From: Actinoplanes palleronii
GTDB taxonomy: Bacteria; Actinomycetota; Actinomycetes; Mycobacteriales; Micromonosporaceae
Length of the DNA stretch: 56,302 nt
Direction of reading: 5' to 3'
NCBI RefSeq assembly: GCF_016862315.1
Contig: NZ_BOMS01000080.1
Span: 1 to 56,302, forward strand
Each line of letters opens with the position of its first letter. Position 1 is the stretch's first letter. Shown one piece after another: positions 41,359-50,117 of this stretch. Below the pieces are notes generated by a model. It had not been told where the DNA came from and ran no database searches. It worked only from the letters and a program-made list of their open reading frames with translations. The position numbers and the translations under genes were made by a program.

Positions 41359-43171
41359 GTAAATGTCCCATTAGCGCTTGAAGATCACGGTTGTCGAGGC
41401 CAGCCCCGATAGCAGGTTCCTCTTCGAGGTCAGCCAGACGCTGGACGGCCGGATCATCAAGGATCCGACCCATAAAGTTCAGCTTGTCACTCAGCCGCTG
41501 TTCGACAATCTCGTCGATCGTTCCCTCACTAGCGAGGACAGTGATGCGGGTTTCAGCGTCGGGAGCCAGCCCAAGACGATGAATGCGATCGAGACTCTGC
41601 AGGAAACGGCCAGCCGCAAAGTCACGGTCAACATATACGGCGTCGTGGCATTCGTGATGCAGGCTGATACCTTCTCCGAGCGTCGCAGGATTTGACAGTA
41701 GGACGGCGCAGCCGGGGTCGTTCCGAAAGCGCCTTATCTCTGCATCACGATCTTCGGTGCCGCCGTGGACAATGGCAGGATTGAACTCCCGGAGTACCTC
41801 GCGCAGAGTATTTAGGCTGCGGATGAACGTCGACCACACCAGCGTCTTGCGTCCCTGACTCGCGTTGGCAGCCACAATTGCCAACGCCTCCTGATATTTC
41901 GGGGACATCTCGTAGCTCGGAAGGTCCCGCATGAGTGCGGACAGCGGGGCTCCGTCTGGGACACTGAGCGGCGGCACTTGGTACATAAGCGGCTCGTAAC
42001 GCGTCGTCCCAACGGACAGAAGCGCAGGACTTGTGGCGGCCATGAGCATATAGACGACGATCTTGCCCATTGCCTGGAGATCGTCACCAGCATCGGATAT
42101 CCGGCCCGAGAATCGCCCAAGTAGAGCCTCGTAAATTTCCTGATGAAGCGCCGGCATGGCGAGCGGCCGGATAGCTGTCGTGACAGGCGGCAAGCGAAGC
42201 TCAGTCTTGGTGGTTCTGGAGAACAACGGCTTCAAAGTGCGGCTTGCTTCCACCAGATCGCCCCCAGCAACCGCCTGGATGACCTTCTGACGACCGTGCC
42301 CTGGCCAGACAAAACTAAAGAGGTTCTCCAGATCTTTAACGCCGTTCGGCGCGGGTGTTCCCGTCAGGATCAGCCGGTGGCGCGCCCGTGGCCCGAGGGC
42401 AAGGCAGGCTGCGCCGTACGTACCTTCGGCCCCGAGCTTCATCCGGTGCGCCTCGTCGAGCAGCAACATTGACGGACGGTCAGCGAGCCAGGCCCCGAGT
42501 TCGTTCACCGCGCCATCGAGACGCTCATAGTTCAGGATCAGCGCATCGGCAGTGGGATCTGACGGGCGGGAGAAGATCTCCATCCGCAGGGGATCCGCTA
42601 GACACCGCTGGTTTTCCTCGTGCCAGGCCTCATAACACGATTTCGGGCCAACGAGGAGTAGCCGCTGAACCTTCCCTGCGTGCCGCAAAGCTTCGAAGAC
42701 AGCGAGGCCGACTCGGGTCTTACCGGCGCCGGGAACGGAAAAATTTGCTCCATGGCGCAGCGAAAGAAGCTTCGCAATGTCCCTACGCTGGAATCCGGTC
42801 AGTTCACCTATCCAGTTCGGTCCCAACAAATCTGGGATTTCTTCAGGCTTCACCTCGCTATCTCCGGTGTTCCCGGGCTCGAGGCGACGAGCCACAGTCT
42901 GAGCATCAGCCGCGGAGTCAGCGGCAAGCGTCGCTAGCCGGGGCTCCCATACGACACTCTCCGGAGCGGGCCAGGACACAAGAGCTACGAGATTGGTGAG
43001 CAAGTCATCGATGTCAACGTCCATTGTCGATGGAGATCGCTGGACACTTGAACGGAATCGCAATGCCATTCGCCGCAGGTCGTTCTCGAAACCCCGTCCG
43101 GCATGGAGCCTCGCGGTAGTAACCGTCTCCCCCATGTCGATCTGGAGGCTTGGCATAGCGTTGCCGACCAT
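41342..43171 (-). CDS. SNF2-type DEAD/DEAH helicase
   Basis: 609 aa. N-terminal domain about 1-120, then Q-like TGFQRRDIAKL, Walker A SVPGAGKTR (K151), DEAH (239-242), TGTPAPNG, and the C-terminal helicase lobe with ATLGEGISLHHECHDAVYVDRDFAAGRFLQSLDRIHRLG. SNF2 ATPases translocate along double-stranded DNA and occur in DISARM-like and other defence systems. ATG at 43171 uses AGGAG inside the last codons of the ParB gene, 1 nt gap. It should power the module. Confidence 0.9.
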   Translation of the reverse strand: MVGNAMPSLQIDMGETVTTARLHAGRGFENDLRRMALRFRSSVQRSPSTMDVDIDDLLTNLVALVSWPAPESVVWEPRLATLAADSAADAQTVARRLEPGNTGDSEVKPEEIPDLLGPNWIGELTGFQRRDIAKLLSLRHGANFSVPGAGKTRVGLAVFEALRHAGKVQRLLLVGPKSCYEAWHEENQRCLADPLRMEIFSRPSDPTADALILNYERLDGAVNELGAWLADRPSMLLLDEAHRMKLGAEGTYGAACLALGPRARHRLILTGTPAPNGVKDLENLFSFVWPGHGRQKVIQAVAGGDLVEASRTLKPLFSRTTKTELRLPPVTTAIRPLAMPALHQEIYEALLGRFSGRISDAGDDLQAMGKIVVYMLMAATSPALLSVGTTRYEPLMYQVPPLSVPDGAPLSALMRDLPSYEMSPKYQEALAIVAANASQGRKTLVWSTFIRSLNTLREVLREFNPAIVHGGTEDRDAEIRRFRNDPGCAVLLSNPATLGEGISLHHECHDAVYVDRDFAAGRFLQSLDRIHRLGLAPDAETRITVLASEGTIDEIVEQRLSDKLNFMGRILDDPAVQRLADLEEEPAIGAGLDNRDLQALMGHLRVHVA

Positions 43172-43172
43172 G

Positions 43173-44582
43173 TCAGCGCTCCTGGGCAGCGTCTAGCAGC
43201 CAGGCGACACCATCACCCGGAGAACTGAACGTGCGGCCGGCCTGTTTGGCCAGCCTGGCCAAGCTGGCCCGGAGAGTCAGCAAGGCGTCGTCGAAGGCGT
43301 CTTCATCGAGTACACGCTTGGCCTTAGCCTCAGCAAACTCAGCTGCACATTGGTTAACATAATCTGCGGCATCGGTCAACCGTTCAGAGACAACGATCTG
43401 CCGTTTCTGCAGCAGCGCATTCTGGCCCGCGAGCTTGACTGCTGCGTCGAAGGTCTTGCGTGCCGTCTTCATGAGATCGTCGGCGTCGGCGACAGCTGAC
43501 GGCAACAGTTTGTCGCCGGCCCGTGCCTTTGCGCTCGCTTGGAGCAGCGAGTCAGTCAGTGCGCGGGTTGTCTTCACGGCTGCTGTGGCGTCCGGCATCG
43601 CAACACCTGGAAGTCCAGGGATGCCTACTGAGGCGCTCTCCTGGTCCTTGGGGCGCAGGCTGGAGGGCAGACGCTCGTCGAGATACCGGGAGTGGAAGTC
43701 GGCCTCCGCCAATCGCACCGAGGTCTTCGGGTAGTTGAGGACGACCATGCTGAGCCGGGTTTCCTTCAGCTGCTCTCCAGCATCGGGATCACTCTTCGCC
43801 TGCTTGGTGTAGTCCCGGTATAGCTCTCGCAGTTTCTCCTGATGATCCTCAAAGTCCACTTCACGCAGGGCCACCCCGCTAGCATCCGTGCTGCGGTCGA
43901 TGGCCTCCTTGATCAGCTGGTAAACCCAGCGATCTTGATGGAGGGTCGTCGTCTTGATGTTGAAATCACGTGCGACGTCCTCTTCCCGGCGGCCGCTCGC
44001 CAGCTCATCCTCGATCGCGATGAGCCGGTTGATGTAGGAGTACTCGCGTCGCTTGTCGCGGCGCAGTTGAAGAGCTAGTTCGACGGCATTGATGTCGCGC
44101 CGCGACGTGTCCGGAGGCAGTACGCCAACCCGGATATTCTTCACTCCGAGGTCTCGCAGAGCCGCGCACCGGGTGTTGCCATCAACCAGGATGCCGTTGG
44201 GGCTGATGATTCCGGGCTCTTTCTGCCCAAAATCCTCGAGTTCCTCCTGCAACGCGGTGTAATCCGGGTCGACCTGGTCAGGGTTCGACGGCTTCCTTGT
44301 CAGCAGATGATGGAGGTATTGCTGCGCCGCCTCGCCCCAGGGCTCTTCTTCGAGTGCCCGGTTTCGTTGAGGATCAAGGGTTCGCTGCGCCCGAATTCTG
44401 TGGGTATCGGGGTTGTAGTACAGCACGTCGACGGGCATAGAGATCACGTGAAGGTGCCGTTGTTCACCGCGCCACTCCACTGACACCTTGGCGCCGCTCT
44501 CGGCCATTGCTTGCCTGAGCCGCTCCTCAACGAGCGAGCGAATGTTCTCGCCCTCCGGCGGGGTGCCGAAATTTCCCGACAT
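43173..44582 (-). CDS. ParB-like (ParB/sulfiredoxin fold) protein
   Basis: 469 aa. Central ISPNGILVDGNTRCAALRDLGVKNIRVGVLP (DGNTR at about 134-138) is the ParB-type nucleotide/DNA-binding signature; a helical segment with a possible HTH follows (ASGRREEDVARDFNIKTTTLHQDRW). The C-terminal third is helical, probably coiled coil. ATG at 44582 has GGAGG upstream. It is the first gene of the helicase operon and divergent from the HNH gene. A partition role is unlikely: there is no parA. DndB-like or CTP-switch functions are open. Confidence 0.75.
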   Translation of the reverse strand: MSGNFGTPPEGENIRSLVEERLRQAMAESGAKVSVEWRGEQRHLHVISMPVDVLYYNPDTHRIRAQRTLDPQRNRALEEEPWGEAAQQYLHHLLTRKPSNPDQVDPDYTALQEELEDFGQKEPGIISPNGILVDGNTRCAALRDLGVKNIRVGVLPPDTSRRDINAVELALQLRRDKRREYSYINRLIAIEDELASGRREEDVARDFNIKTTTLHQDRWVYQLIKEAIDRSTDASGVALREVDFEDHQEKLRELYRDYTKQAKSDPDAGEQLKETRLSMVVLNYPKTSVRLAEADFHSRYLDERLPSSLRPKDQESASVGIPGLPGVAMPDATAAVKTTRALTDSLLQASAKARAGDKLLPSAVADADDLMKTARKTFDAAVKLAGQNALLQKRQIVVSERLTDAADYVNQCAAEFAEAKAKRVLDEDAFDDALLTLRASLARLAKQAGRTFSSPGDGVAWLLDAAQER

Positions 44583-44683
44583 CTTCAGCCTCCAGGAACC
44601 TGTACTAGCTACCTCGTGCATGATGGCAGCACCCACTGACATTTCTGCGAGCAACCGCATGCCGCGCAACAGGAGGGATAAGA

Positions 44684-45373
44684 GTGGATCTTCCAACTTG
44701 GGATGACCCGGACTTCAAGGGCGGCACGATGGTTCGTGCCGCGCTGTGGCTTATGCAGGAGGTCGGCGAGGGGAACGCCTTCACCAAAGAGCAGTTGCGG
44801 CTCGCGTTCCCCGGCGTGACTCAGGCTGATCGCCGACTTCGCGATCTTCGGGACTTCCAGTGGTCAATCCTCGCTAGCACTGAGGACGCATCCCTCGTAG
44901 CAGAGCAGCAACGGTTTGTTCGGGCCGGAGTTCCCGTCTGGGATCCGGCTGCTCGTCGCGCAGCCGCGCCGCAGAACGCCGTGACAGCTAAGGAGAAGCA
45001 AGCCACGCTGATCCGAGATGATCACATGTGCACGATTTGCGGGATATCCGGCGGAGAGCCTTACCCGGAGGATTCGACTCAGACCGCAGTACTTTCCGTA
45101 AGTCGCCGCCCGACGGTGCTTCCGGATGGTACAGAGCGCCTCATGCTGACCACCGAATGCAAACGATGCCGAGCCGGCGCGGACGGCTCACCCGCCCGTG
45201 CCGACGAAGTGCTGGCCGCCATTACCTCGCTCGACGAGGATGATCGTCGACGGCTGCACCGCTGGATGACAAGGGGGCGGCGGGTCCACACGCCGCTAGA
45301 CCGGGCGTGGAACTCCTATCTCCGGCTGCCGGCAGATGCCCGGGACGACATCCGCGCCAACCTCGGTACATAG
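44684..45373 (+). CDS. HNH-like protein with altered active site
   Basis: 229 aa. N-terminal winged-helix-like domain (FTKEQLRLAFPGVTQADRRLRDLRDFQWSI) and a C-terminal zinc ribbon of HNH type: C-T-I-C-G, then E-C-K-R-C. The segment that should hold the catalytic His pair reads LSVSRRPTVLP, so nuclease activity is doubtful. GTG at 44684 has AGGAGGG 6 nt upstream. Divergent from the ParB gene by about 100 nt, hence a shared promoter region. Possibly a DNA-binding regulator or sensor of the module. Confidence 0.7.
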   Translation: MDLPTWDDPDFKGGTMVRAALWLMQEVGEGNAFTKEQLRLAFPGVTQADRRLRDLRDFQWSILASTEDASLVAEQQRFVRAGVPVWDPAARRAAAPQNAVTAKEKQATLIRDDHMCTICGISGGEPYPEDSTQTAVLSVSRRPTVLPDGTERLMLTTECKRCRAGADGSPARADEVLAAITSLDEDDRRRLHRWMTRGRRVHTPLDRAWNSYLRLPADARDDIRANLGT

Positions 45374-45478
45374 CTACAGCTGGACGCGGCTGCCGGCAGT
45401 AACTGCGGTTACGTTCACCCTGTTCGACCTCACGCCGGAAGGCGCTGGACCAAGCTCTCGGCATGAGGCCGCTCAAAT

Positions 45479-46567
45479 CTAGTCGGCATACGTGGTCAGG
45501 CGGGCGCCGTTCACCTGGTACAGACGGCCGCCCGCCGGAACCACGACCCCGGCGAACCCTCGCCCGATCGGCACGCCCGTAGCCGCACTCAACGCCGGCC
45601 CGCCCGCATAAACCACGCCTCCCGCCACCGCCGGCTGACCAGCCACCGCCGGCGACGTGCGTGACCAGGCCAAGTTTCCGCTTGTCGCGGCCAGGGCCGA
45701 GACCACCCGGCCGGACGCCAGATAGACCCGGTGCCCGTCGGTCGCCACCAACTCGCTGGCCCGGCCCGGCGCGGACCAGCGCATCGTCCCGCTGCCGGCG
45801 TCGAGTGCGACCAACGCGCCCGACTTGTCCGTCGCGTAAAACTGGTCTGACGCTGGGCTCGCCGCCTGCACCTGCCATGACTCCGGCCGGGACCAGCGCA
45901 CCTTCCCCGTCCCGATCTCCACGGCCGTGGTCCCGGTGGCACCCACCAACGGGACCACGCCGTTCGCCGAGACGCCGCTCGAGACGAAGCCGGGTTTGCG
46001 CCACAACAGGTGGCCGTCGCGTACCCGATAGGCAGCGACCTCGTCGTCGTCGGACGGTGAGTTGCCAGAGATCAGAACCACGTTCTTGTCGACCACTACC
46101 GTGTCGACCGGTGCGTCGCGGCTGATGTGCCAGCGGGCCCGGCCGGTAGCCGTGTCCAGGGCGGTGAGCTGACCGTTCGGGTCGCTCTGCGACTGGCAGT
46201 CGCCGTTCGCGAGGATCAGCAGGTCGCCGGAGACCGCCATCCGCGGCAGGGTGTTGTCGTCGGCGTTGTCCCAGGTGAAGCGCCAGATCATGCTGCCGGC
46301 GGCCGGGTCGTAGGCGGTGACGCCCTCCCGGTCGGTGGCGAAGAGCCGGCCGGCGCCGAGGACCGGGGACGAGAAGCCGGAGCAGCTCTCGTCGACCTCG
46401 CGGAGCTTCGCCGACCAGAGCGTCCGCAGATGGCCGACGGTGGCCGGGGTGATCGCGGACTCGTGCGGGTTGAACCAGCTGTCCTCGGCGTCATAACCGG
46501 GGTGGTCCCACAGTGGCACGGGCAGGCCGAGGACCAGGGACGACAGGGCGGCGACAGTACGCTTCAC
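45479..46567 (-). CDS. PQQ-like beta-propeller protein, probably exported
   Basis: 362 aa. A short N-terminal hydrophobic stretch (about 4-18) is followed by at least six propeller blades of PQQ type (GQLTALDTATGRARWHI, TAVEIGTGKVRWSRP, GALVALDAGSGTMRWSAP, RVVSALAATSGNLAWSRT). GTG at 46567 follows TATCTT by 6-7 nt with no ribosome site (leaderless pattern). No cofactor or enzyme partner is encoded nearby; role unknown. Confidence 0.8.
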   Translation of the reverse strand: MKRTVAALSSLVLGLPVPLWDHPGYDAEDSWFNPHESAITPATVGHLRTLWSAKLREVDESCSGFSSPVLGAGRLFATDREGVTAYDPAAGSMIWRFTWDNADDNTLPRMAVSGDLLILANGDCQSQSDPNGQLTALDTATGRARWHISRDAPVDTVVVDKNVVLISGNSPSDDDEVAAYRVRDGHLLWRKPGFVSSGVSANGVVPLVGATGTTAVEIGTGKVRWSRPESWQVQAASPASDQFYATDKSGALVALDAGSGTMRWSAPGRASELVATDGHRVYLASGRVVSALAATSGNLAWSRTSPAVAGQPAVAGGVVYAGGPALSAATGVPIGRGFAGVVVPAGGRLYQVNGARLTTYAD

Positions 46568-46594
46568 ATCCGCAAGATAACGGACTAAAGGTGC

Positions 46595-46634
46595 AAAAAA
46601 GCGGATGGCCCGCCCGCCAGGCCGGGCCATCCGC
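46595..46634 (-). terminator. U-tract terminator of the LPMO-DUF305 operon
   Basis: Read on the minus strand: GCGGATGGCCCG pairs with CGGGCCATCCGC, followed by TTTTTT (46600-46595). Confidence 0.92.
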
Positions 46635-46649
46635 GGCCGCGGTCCGGCG

Positions 46650-47246
46650 TCAGCCGTTGAGCAGCTTCAGCATCTGCTGGACCTGGTCGGCGCGGGATTC
46701 CTTGACCCGCTCCGCGAACGCCTTGGTCTGCTCGTTCGCGCCCTTGTCCAACTCGATCTGCGCCATCTCGACGGCGTTGTGCTGGTGCGCCAGGAAGAGG
46801 TTGAGGAAGGCGGTCTCGAAATCCTTCTTCGTCACCGTCTTCAACGAGTTGATCTCGTCGTCGGTGGTGCTCGGCAGGCCACCGTGGTCGGCGTGGACAC
46901 TGACCCGCTTGTCGACGGTCGTGGGTTTCTGCCACTCGGTCAGCCAGGAGCGCATCAGGGTCAGCTCGTCGGTCTCGGTGAGCGACACCGCCTTGGCCAG
47001 GTCCGCGACGTCCGGGCGGGTGGCCCGGGAGGCGCCGATCGCGGCCATCTCCAGGCCCTGCTGCTGGTGGTCGGCAAGCATCTGCAGGAACATCACGTCG
47101 TTCGCGTTGAACGTCGCGCCGGCGGTGATCTCCGCGACGGTCTGCACCGAAGGAGCGGCCGGGGCGGCCGGCGACGACGGAGCGGTCCCGCACGCCCCGA
47201 GCAGGAACGGCGCGACGAGCGCGACGGCTACCAGGCGGCGCTTCAC
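46650..47246 (-). CDS. DUF305 lipoprotein
   Basis: 198 aa. Lipoprotein signal with lipobox LLGAC (Cys about 19). Two DUF305 repeats: FLQMLADHQQQGLEMA and FLALAHQHN-like FLNLFLAHQHNAVEMAQIELDKG, each with the conserved His/Glu pattern of this ferritin-like four-helix family. GTG at 47246 overlaps the LPMO stop (GTGA). DUF305 proteins are often linked to copper; the coupling to a copper enzyme here (AA10) makes copper supply an attractive inference. Confidence 0.88.
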   Translation of the reverse strand: MKRRLVAVALVAPFLLGACGTAPSSPAAPAAPSVQTVAEITAGATFNANDVMFLQMLADHQQQGLEMAAIGASRATRPDVADLAKAVSLTETDELTLMRSWLTEWQKPTTVDKRVSVHADHGGLPSTTDDEINSLKTVTKKDFETAFLNLFLAHQHNAVEMAQIELDKGANEQTKAFAERVKESRADQVQQMLKLLNG

Positions 47247-48016
47247 AGCGGCAGCCAGAGCGCGAGCGTGTAGACCGACGGCTCCCAGCTGTTGATCGAC
47301 CGGTGTGACTGACGGCAGGTGTAGGAGGCTCCGCCGAAGGTCACCACGTCACCGGTCTGGTAGCTGGTCCCCGGCGCCCAGGCGCTTCCGCTGGAGGCGG
47401 GCGCGGAGGATGTCGTCGAGCTGGTCGGAGCCGTCGTGGGTGAAGCCGACGGAGCCACGGTGGGAGCGGCCGTGGTCGGCGCGACCGTGGGAGTGGACGT
47501 AGCCCCGCCACCAACGTTCAAGTCGATGCAGCTGTAGAACGCGTTCACGGTGTCCCCGATGTTCCACACCGCGAGAACCGTCCGCTTCCCCGGGAACTTG
47601 CTCAGATCCACGGTGTGGCTGACGGTCGCCTCGGGGATCGCGTTGTTGTCGTTGAACGTGGCGACCTCGGTACCGTCCACGTAGTAGACCCAGCTCGCGG
47701 TCCGGTGCCGGGCGGTCAGCACCCAGTTGAACGTGGTCGACGTGCCCACGGACTTGGCCGGCCAGCTGCGCGAGTTGTCGTTCAAAATCGAGAAGTTCGC
47801 GTTTCCACCGTTGCATTGCTTGGAACCCTTCGGGGCCTCGACGCTCTGCGGCTCGAACTGGATCGAGCCGCAGTCGGTGACCGTTCCGGCGGCACAGAGC
47901 GCCTGACGGCTCGGCGGCGACGAGACGTATCCGTGCGCCAGGGCCGGTGAGGCGATCACCAAAGTCGACCCGACCATCCCGAGGGTGGCCAGCGGGTAGG
48001 CGATCTTCCTGCGCAT
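47243..48016 (-). CDS. AA10 lytic polysaccharide monooxygenase with CBM5/12
   Basis: 257 aa. Signal peptide ends ALA, leaving the N-terminal His of HGYVSSPPSRQALC as the first copper ligand; the second His is in TARHRTASWVYYVDG. The AA10 domain runs to about 175, then a Thr/Pro/Ala linker and a C-terminal chitin-binding module (SAWAPGTSYQTGDVVTFGGASYTCRQSH). It cleaves crystalline chitin (or cellulose) oxidatively outside the cell. GGAG lies 6 nt before the ATG at 48016. Confidence 0.92.
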   Translation of the reverse strand: MRRKIAYPLATLGMVGSTLVIASPALAHGYVSSPPSRQALCAAGTVTDCGSIQFEPQSVEAPKGSKQCNGGNANFSILNDNSRSWPAKSVGTSTTFNWVLTARHRTASWVYYVDGTEVATFNDNNAIPEATVSHTVDLSKFPGKRTVLAVWNIGDTVNAFYSCIDLNVGGGATSTPTVAPTTAAPTVAPSASPTTAPTSSTTSSAPASSGSAWAPGTSYQTGDVVTFGGASYTCRQSHRSINSWEPSVYTLALWLPL

Positions 48017-48087
48017 GTCAGTCTCCAGACAGCTCGTCCTGGCTTCCTTACGAGCCGGAACGTTATGAGCAGCTGCCATAACGAAGC

Positions 48088-48094
48088 CTTAACG
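48088..48094 (-). promoter_or_regulatory. CGTTAAG motif upstream of the LPMO gene
   Basis: Minus-strand CGTTAAG about 72 nt before the LPMO start, followed by GCT. The 8-mer TTAAGGCT here also occurs in the chitinase upstream region (23738-23745). Confidence 0.4.
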
Positions 48095-48114
48095 CGACTG
48101 TAAAACCACCAAGA

Positions 48115-49434
48115 TCAGAAGGTCGCACGCCGGCGGCGACGCGGTTCCGGATCAAGATCAACATCAGGAGCGGCGGTGAGCAGGAAGCCGACTCGCGCAC
48201 CGCCCAGCGGGCTTCGACCGACAATCAATTGCCCGCGTACGGTGTCAGCCGCTCTCCGCACGATGTCCAGCCCGAGCCCGGTCGAGCCGGCCCCGCTGTA
48301 CCCGCGCTGCACCGCCGCGGCGGGATCGGCGATCCCCGGCCCGGCGTCGTCCACCAGCAGCCCGGTCGACGAGACGCTGACCCGGAACGCGACGCCCTCG
48401 TCGGTGTGCGAGAAGACGTTGCCGAACATCGCGTCGACCACCATCGTCACGTCGCTGCGGGACATCGGCACCGTCACCGGTTCGTTCCCGCCGACCACCT
48501 CCCACGGGCGCTCCTGGTCCTCGGCCAGCACCGACCAGAACGCCAGCCGGTCGGCGAGCACCTCGACCAGGTCGCAGCTCTCGTTGCCGCGGTCCTCCAC
48601 ACCCAGCCGGGCACCCGTGATGATCTCCTCGAGTTCCTGGTCGAGCAGGTCACAGGCTTGGCGCATCCGGTCGGCGATCGGCCCGGGCGGGATCGCCTCG
48701 GCGTCCAGCCGCAGCGCGGTCAGCGGCGTACGCAAGCGGTGTGACAGGTCCGCGGCCAGTTCCCGTTCCCGGTCCAGCAGCCGCCGCAGGTCGCCGGCCA
48801 TGGTGTTGAACGCCTGCGCCGCGTCCCGCAGCTCGCGCGGACCGGTCGGCTCGATCCGCTCGTTGAGCTCGCCGGCGCCGAGCCGGCGGGTCGACGCCGC
48901 GAGCTGGCGGGTGGACCGCACCAGCTGGGCGCCGAGCCGGTCGGCGAGCGCGGTCGAGCCGCCGACCAGCAGCACGGCCAGCCCGAACAGCGCGAGCCAG
49001 GCGGACCAGACACCGCGGCGCATCTCGTCGTCGGTGACGAACACCTCGACCACCACGGTGCGGCCGTCGGTGAGCACGGTCGGCTGCAGGTACGCCACCC
49101 CGCCGTCGGCCGCCGCCGTCGCCGAGCGGCGCTGCGCGGCGGCCCGCTCGACGGTGGCGTCGCTCAGGTGCGAGTTGCCGATCGGTTCCAGGCCGGGCAG
49201 GTGCACGGCGAGCAGCCCGGCACTCCCCGCCGACGTGCTGGCCACCGCGTTGGTCAGCGCGGTCGGTTCGGCGTTCACGCCGAGCACCGTGACGATCGAG
49301 GTGGCCTGCTGGCGCGCCTCGGAGATGGCCTTGTCGTGGGCGATCTGCCAGATCGCGACGGCCAGCGGGACCAGGAACGCGAGCGCCACCATCGAGGTGA
49401 TCGCCAGCGCCAGCCGGTTCAGCGCCCACCTCAC
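48115..49434 (-). CDS. Two-component sensor histidine kinase
   Basis: 439 aa. TM helices at about 8-30 and 143-165 enclose an extracytoplasmic sensor of about 110 residues; HAMP follows, then DHp with the H-box ELAADLSHRLRTPLTALRLD and a HATPase domain (MVVDAMFGNVFSHTDEGV, DDAGPGIADP, GSTGLGLDIVRRAAD). GTG at 49434 overlaps the response regulator stop (GTGA). Signal unknown; the LPMO operon lies directly downstream. Confidence 0.92.
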   Translation of the reverse strand: MRWALNRLALAITSMVALAFLVPLAVAIWQIAHDKAISEARQQATSIVTVLGVNAEPTALTNAVASTSAGSAGLLAVHLPGLEPIGNSHLSDATVERAAAQRRSATAAADGGVAYLQPTVLTDGRTVVVEVFVTDDEMRRGVWSAWLALFGLAVLLVGGSTALADRLGAQLVRSTRQLAASTRRLGAGELNERIEPTGPRELRDAAQAFNTMAGDLRRLLDRERELAADLSHRLRTPLTALRLDAEAIPPGPIADRMRQACDLLDQELEEIITGARLGVEDRGNESCDLVEVLADRLAFWSVLAEDQERPWEVVGGNEPVTVPMSRSDVTMVVDAMFGNVFSHTDEGVAFRVSVSSTGLLVDDAGPGIADPAAAVQRGYSGAGSTGLGLDIVRRAADTVRGQLIVGRSPLGGARVGFLLTAAPDVDLDPEPRRRRRATF

Positions 49435-50117
49435 TGCGGATCGACCATCATCACGCCGACCCCGCGTACGGTGTGCAGGAACCGCGGCTTGGCGGCCGTC
49501 TCACCGAGCTTGCGGCGCAGCCAGGAGATGTGCACGTCGATCGTCTGTTCCTCGCCGATCCGGGCCTGGTTCCACACCTGGTTCATCAGCTCGCGCCGGC
49601 TGATCACCTGACCGACCCGTTCGGCCAGGTAGGCCAGCACGTCGAACTCGCGGCGGGTGAGCTGCAGCGGCTCACCGCGCAGCTCGGCGCGGCGCTGGCG
49701 CGGCTTGATCACCAGCTCGCCGACGGTGATCGCGTTCGGCGCCTGCTCGGTGGTGGTGCGGGCCCGGCGCAGCACCGCGGAGATCCGGGCCAGGATGTGG
49801 CCGCCGGAGAACGGTTTGGTCACGTAGTCGTCGGCACCGGCGCTCAGCAGTGCAATGATGTCCGCCTCCGAGCGCCGGGCGGTCGCCACGATCACCGGCA
49901 CGTCGGAGACCGTACGCATCATCCGCAGCGCGTCGGTGCCGTCGATGTCGGGCAGCCCGAGGTCGAGGATGACCAGGTCGGGGCGCTCCTGTGTGACGAT
50001 CTTCAGCGCTTGGGCGGCCTGCCCGACCGGGCGCACCACGTGCCCGGCATCGGTCAGTGCACGGGTGAGTGCGGCCGCGATGTTGCGGTCGTCCTCGACC
50101 AACAGGATCAACGCCAT
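49431..50117 (-). CDS. OmpR/PhoB-type response regulator
   Basis: 228 aa. Receiver domain with ILLVEDDRN, phospho-acceptor Asp in LVILDLGLPDIDG and the conserved Lys in DDYVTKPFSGG; winged-helix output with LTRREFDVLAYLAERVGQVISRRELMNQVWN and VDVHISWLRRKLG-type recognition helix. ATG at 50117 follows TATGGT (50131-50126), a leaderless pattern. Coupled to the kinase gene by a 4-nt overlap. Confidence 0.92.
   Translation of the reverse strand: MALILLVEDDRNIAAALTRALTDAGHVVRPVGQAAQALKIVTQERPDLVILDLGLPDIDGTDALRMMRTVSDVPVIVATARRSEADIIALLSAGADDYVTKPFSGGHILARISAVLRRARTTTEQAPNAITVGELVIKPRQRRAELRGEPLQLTRREFDVLAYLAERVGQVISRRELMNQVWNQARIGEEQTIDVHISWLRRKLGETAAKPRFLHTVRGVGVMMVDPQ

Noticed and set aside
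43173..44582. Chromosome or plasmid partition gene (parB) of a mobile plasmid
   Set aside because: No parA, replication gene or parS-like repeats in the island; the gene is tied to a helicase operon.
36914..45373. Prophage or integrative element
   Set aside because: No integrase, transposase, tRNA target or flanking direct repeat was found at either border.
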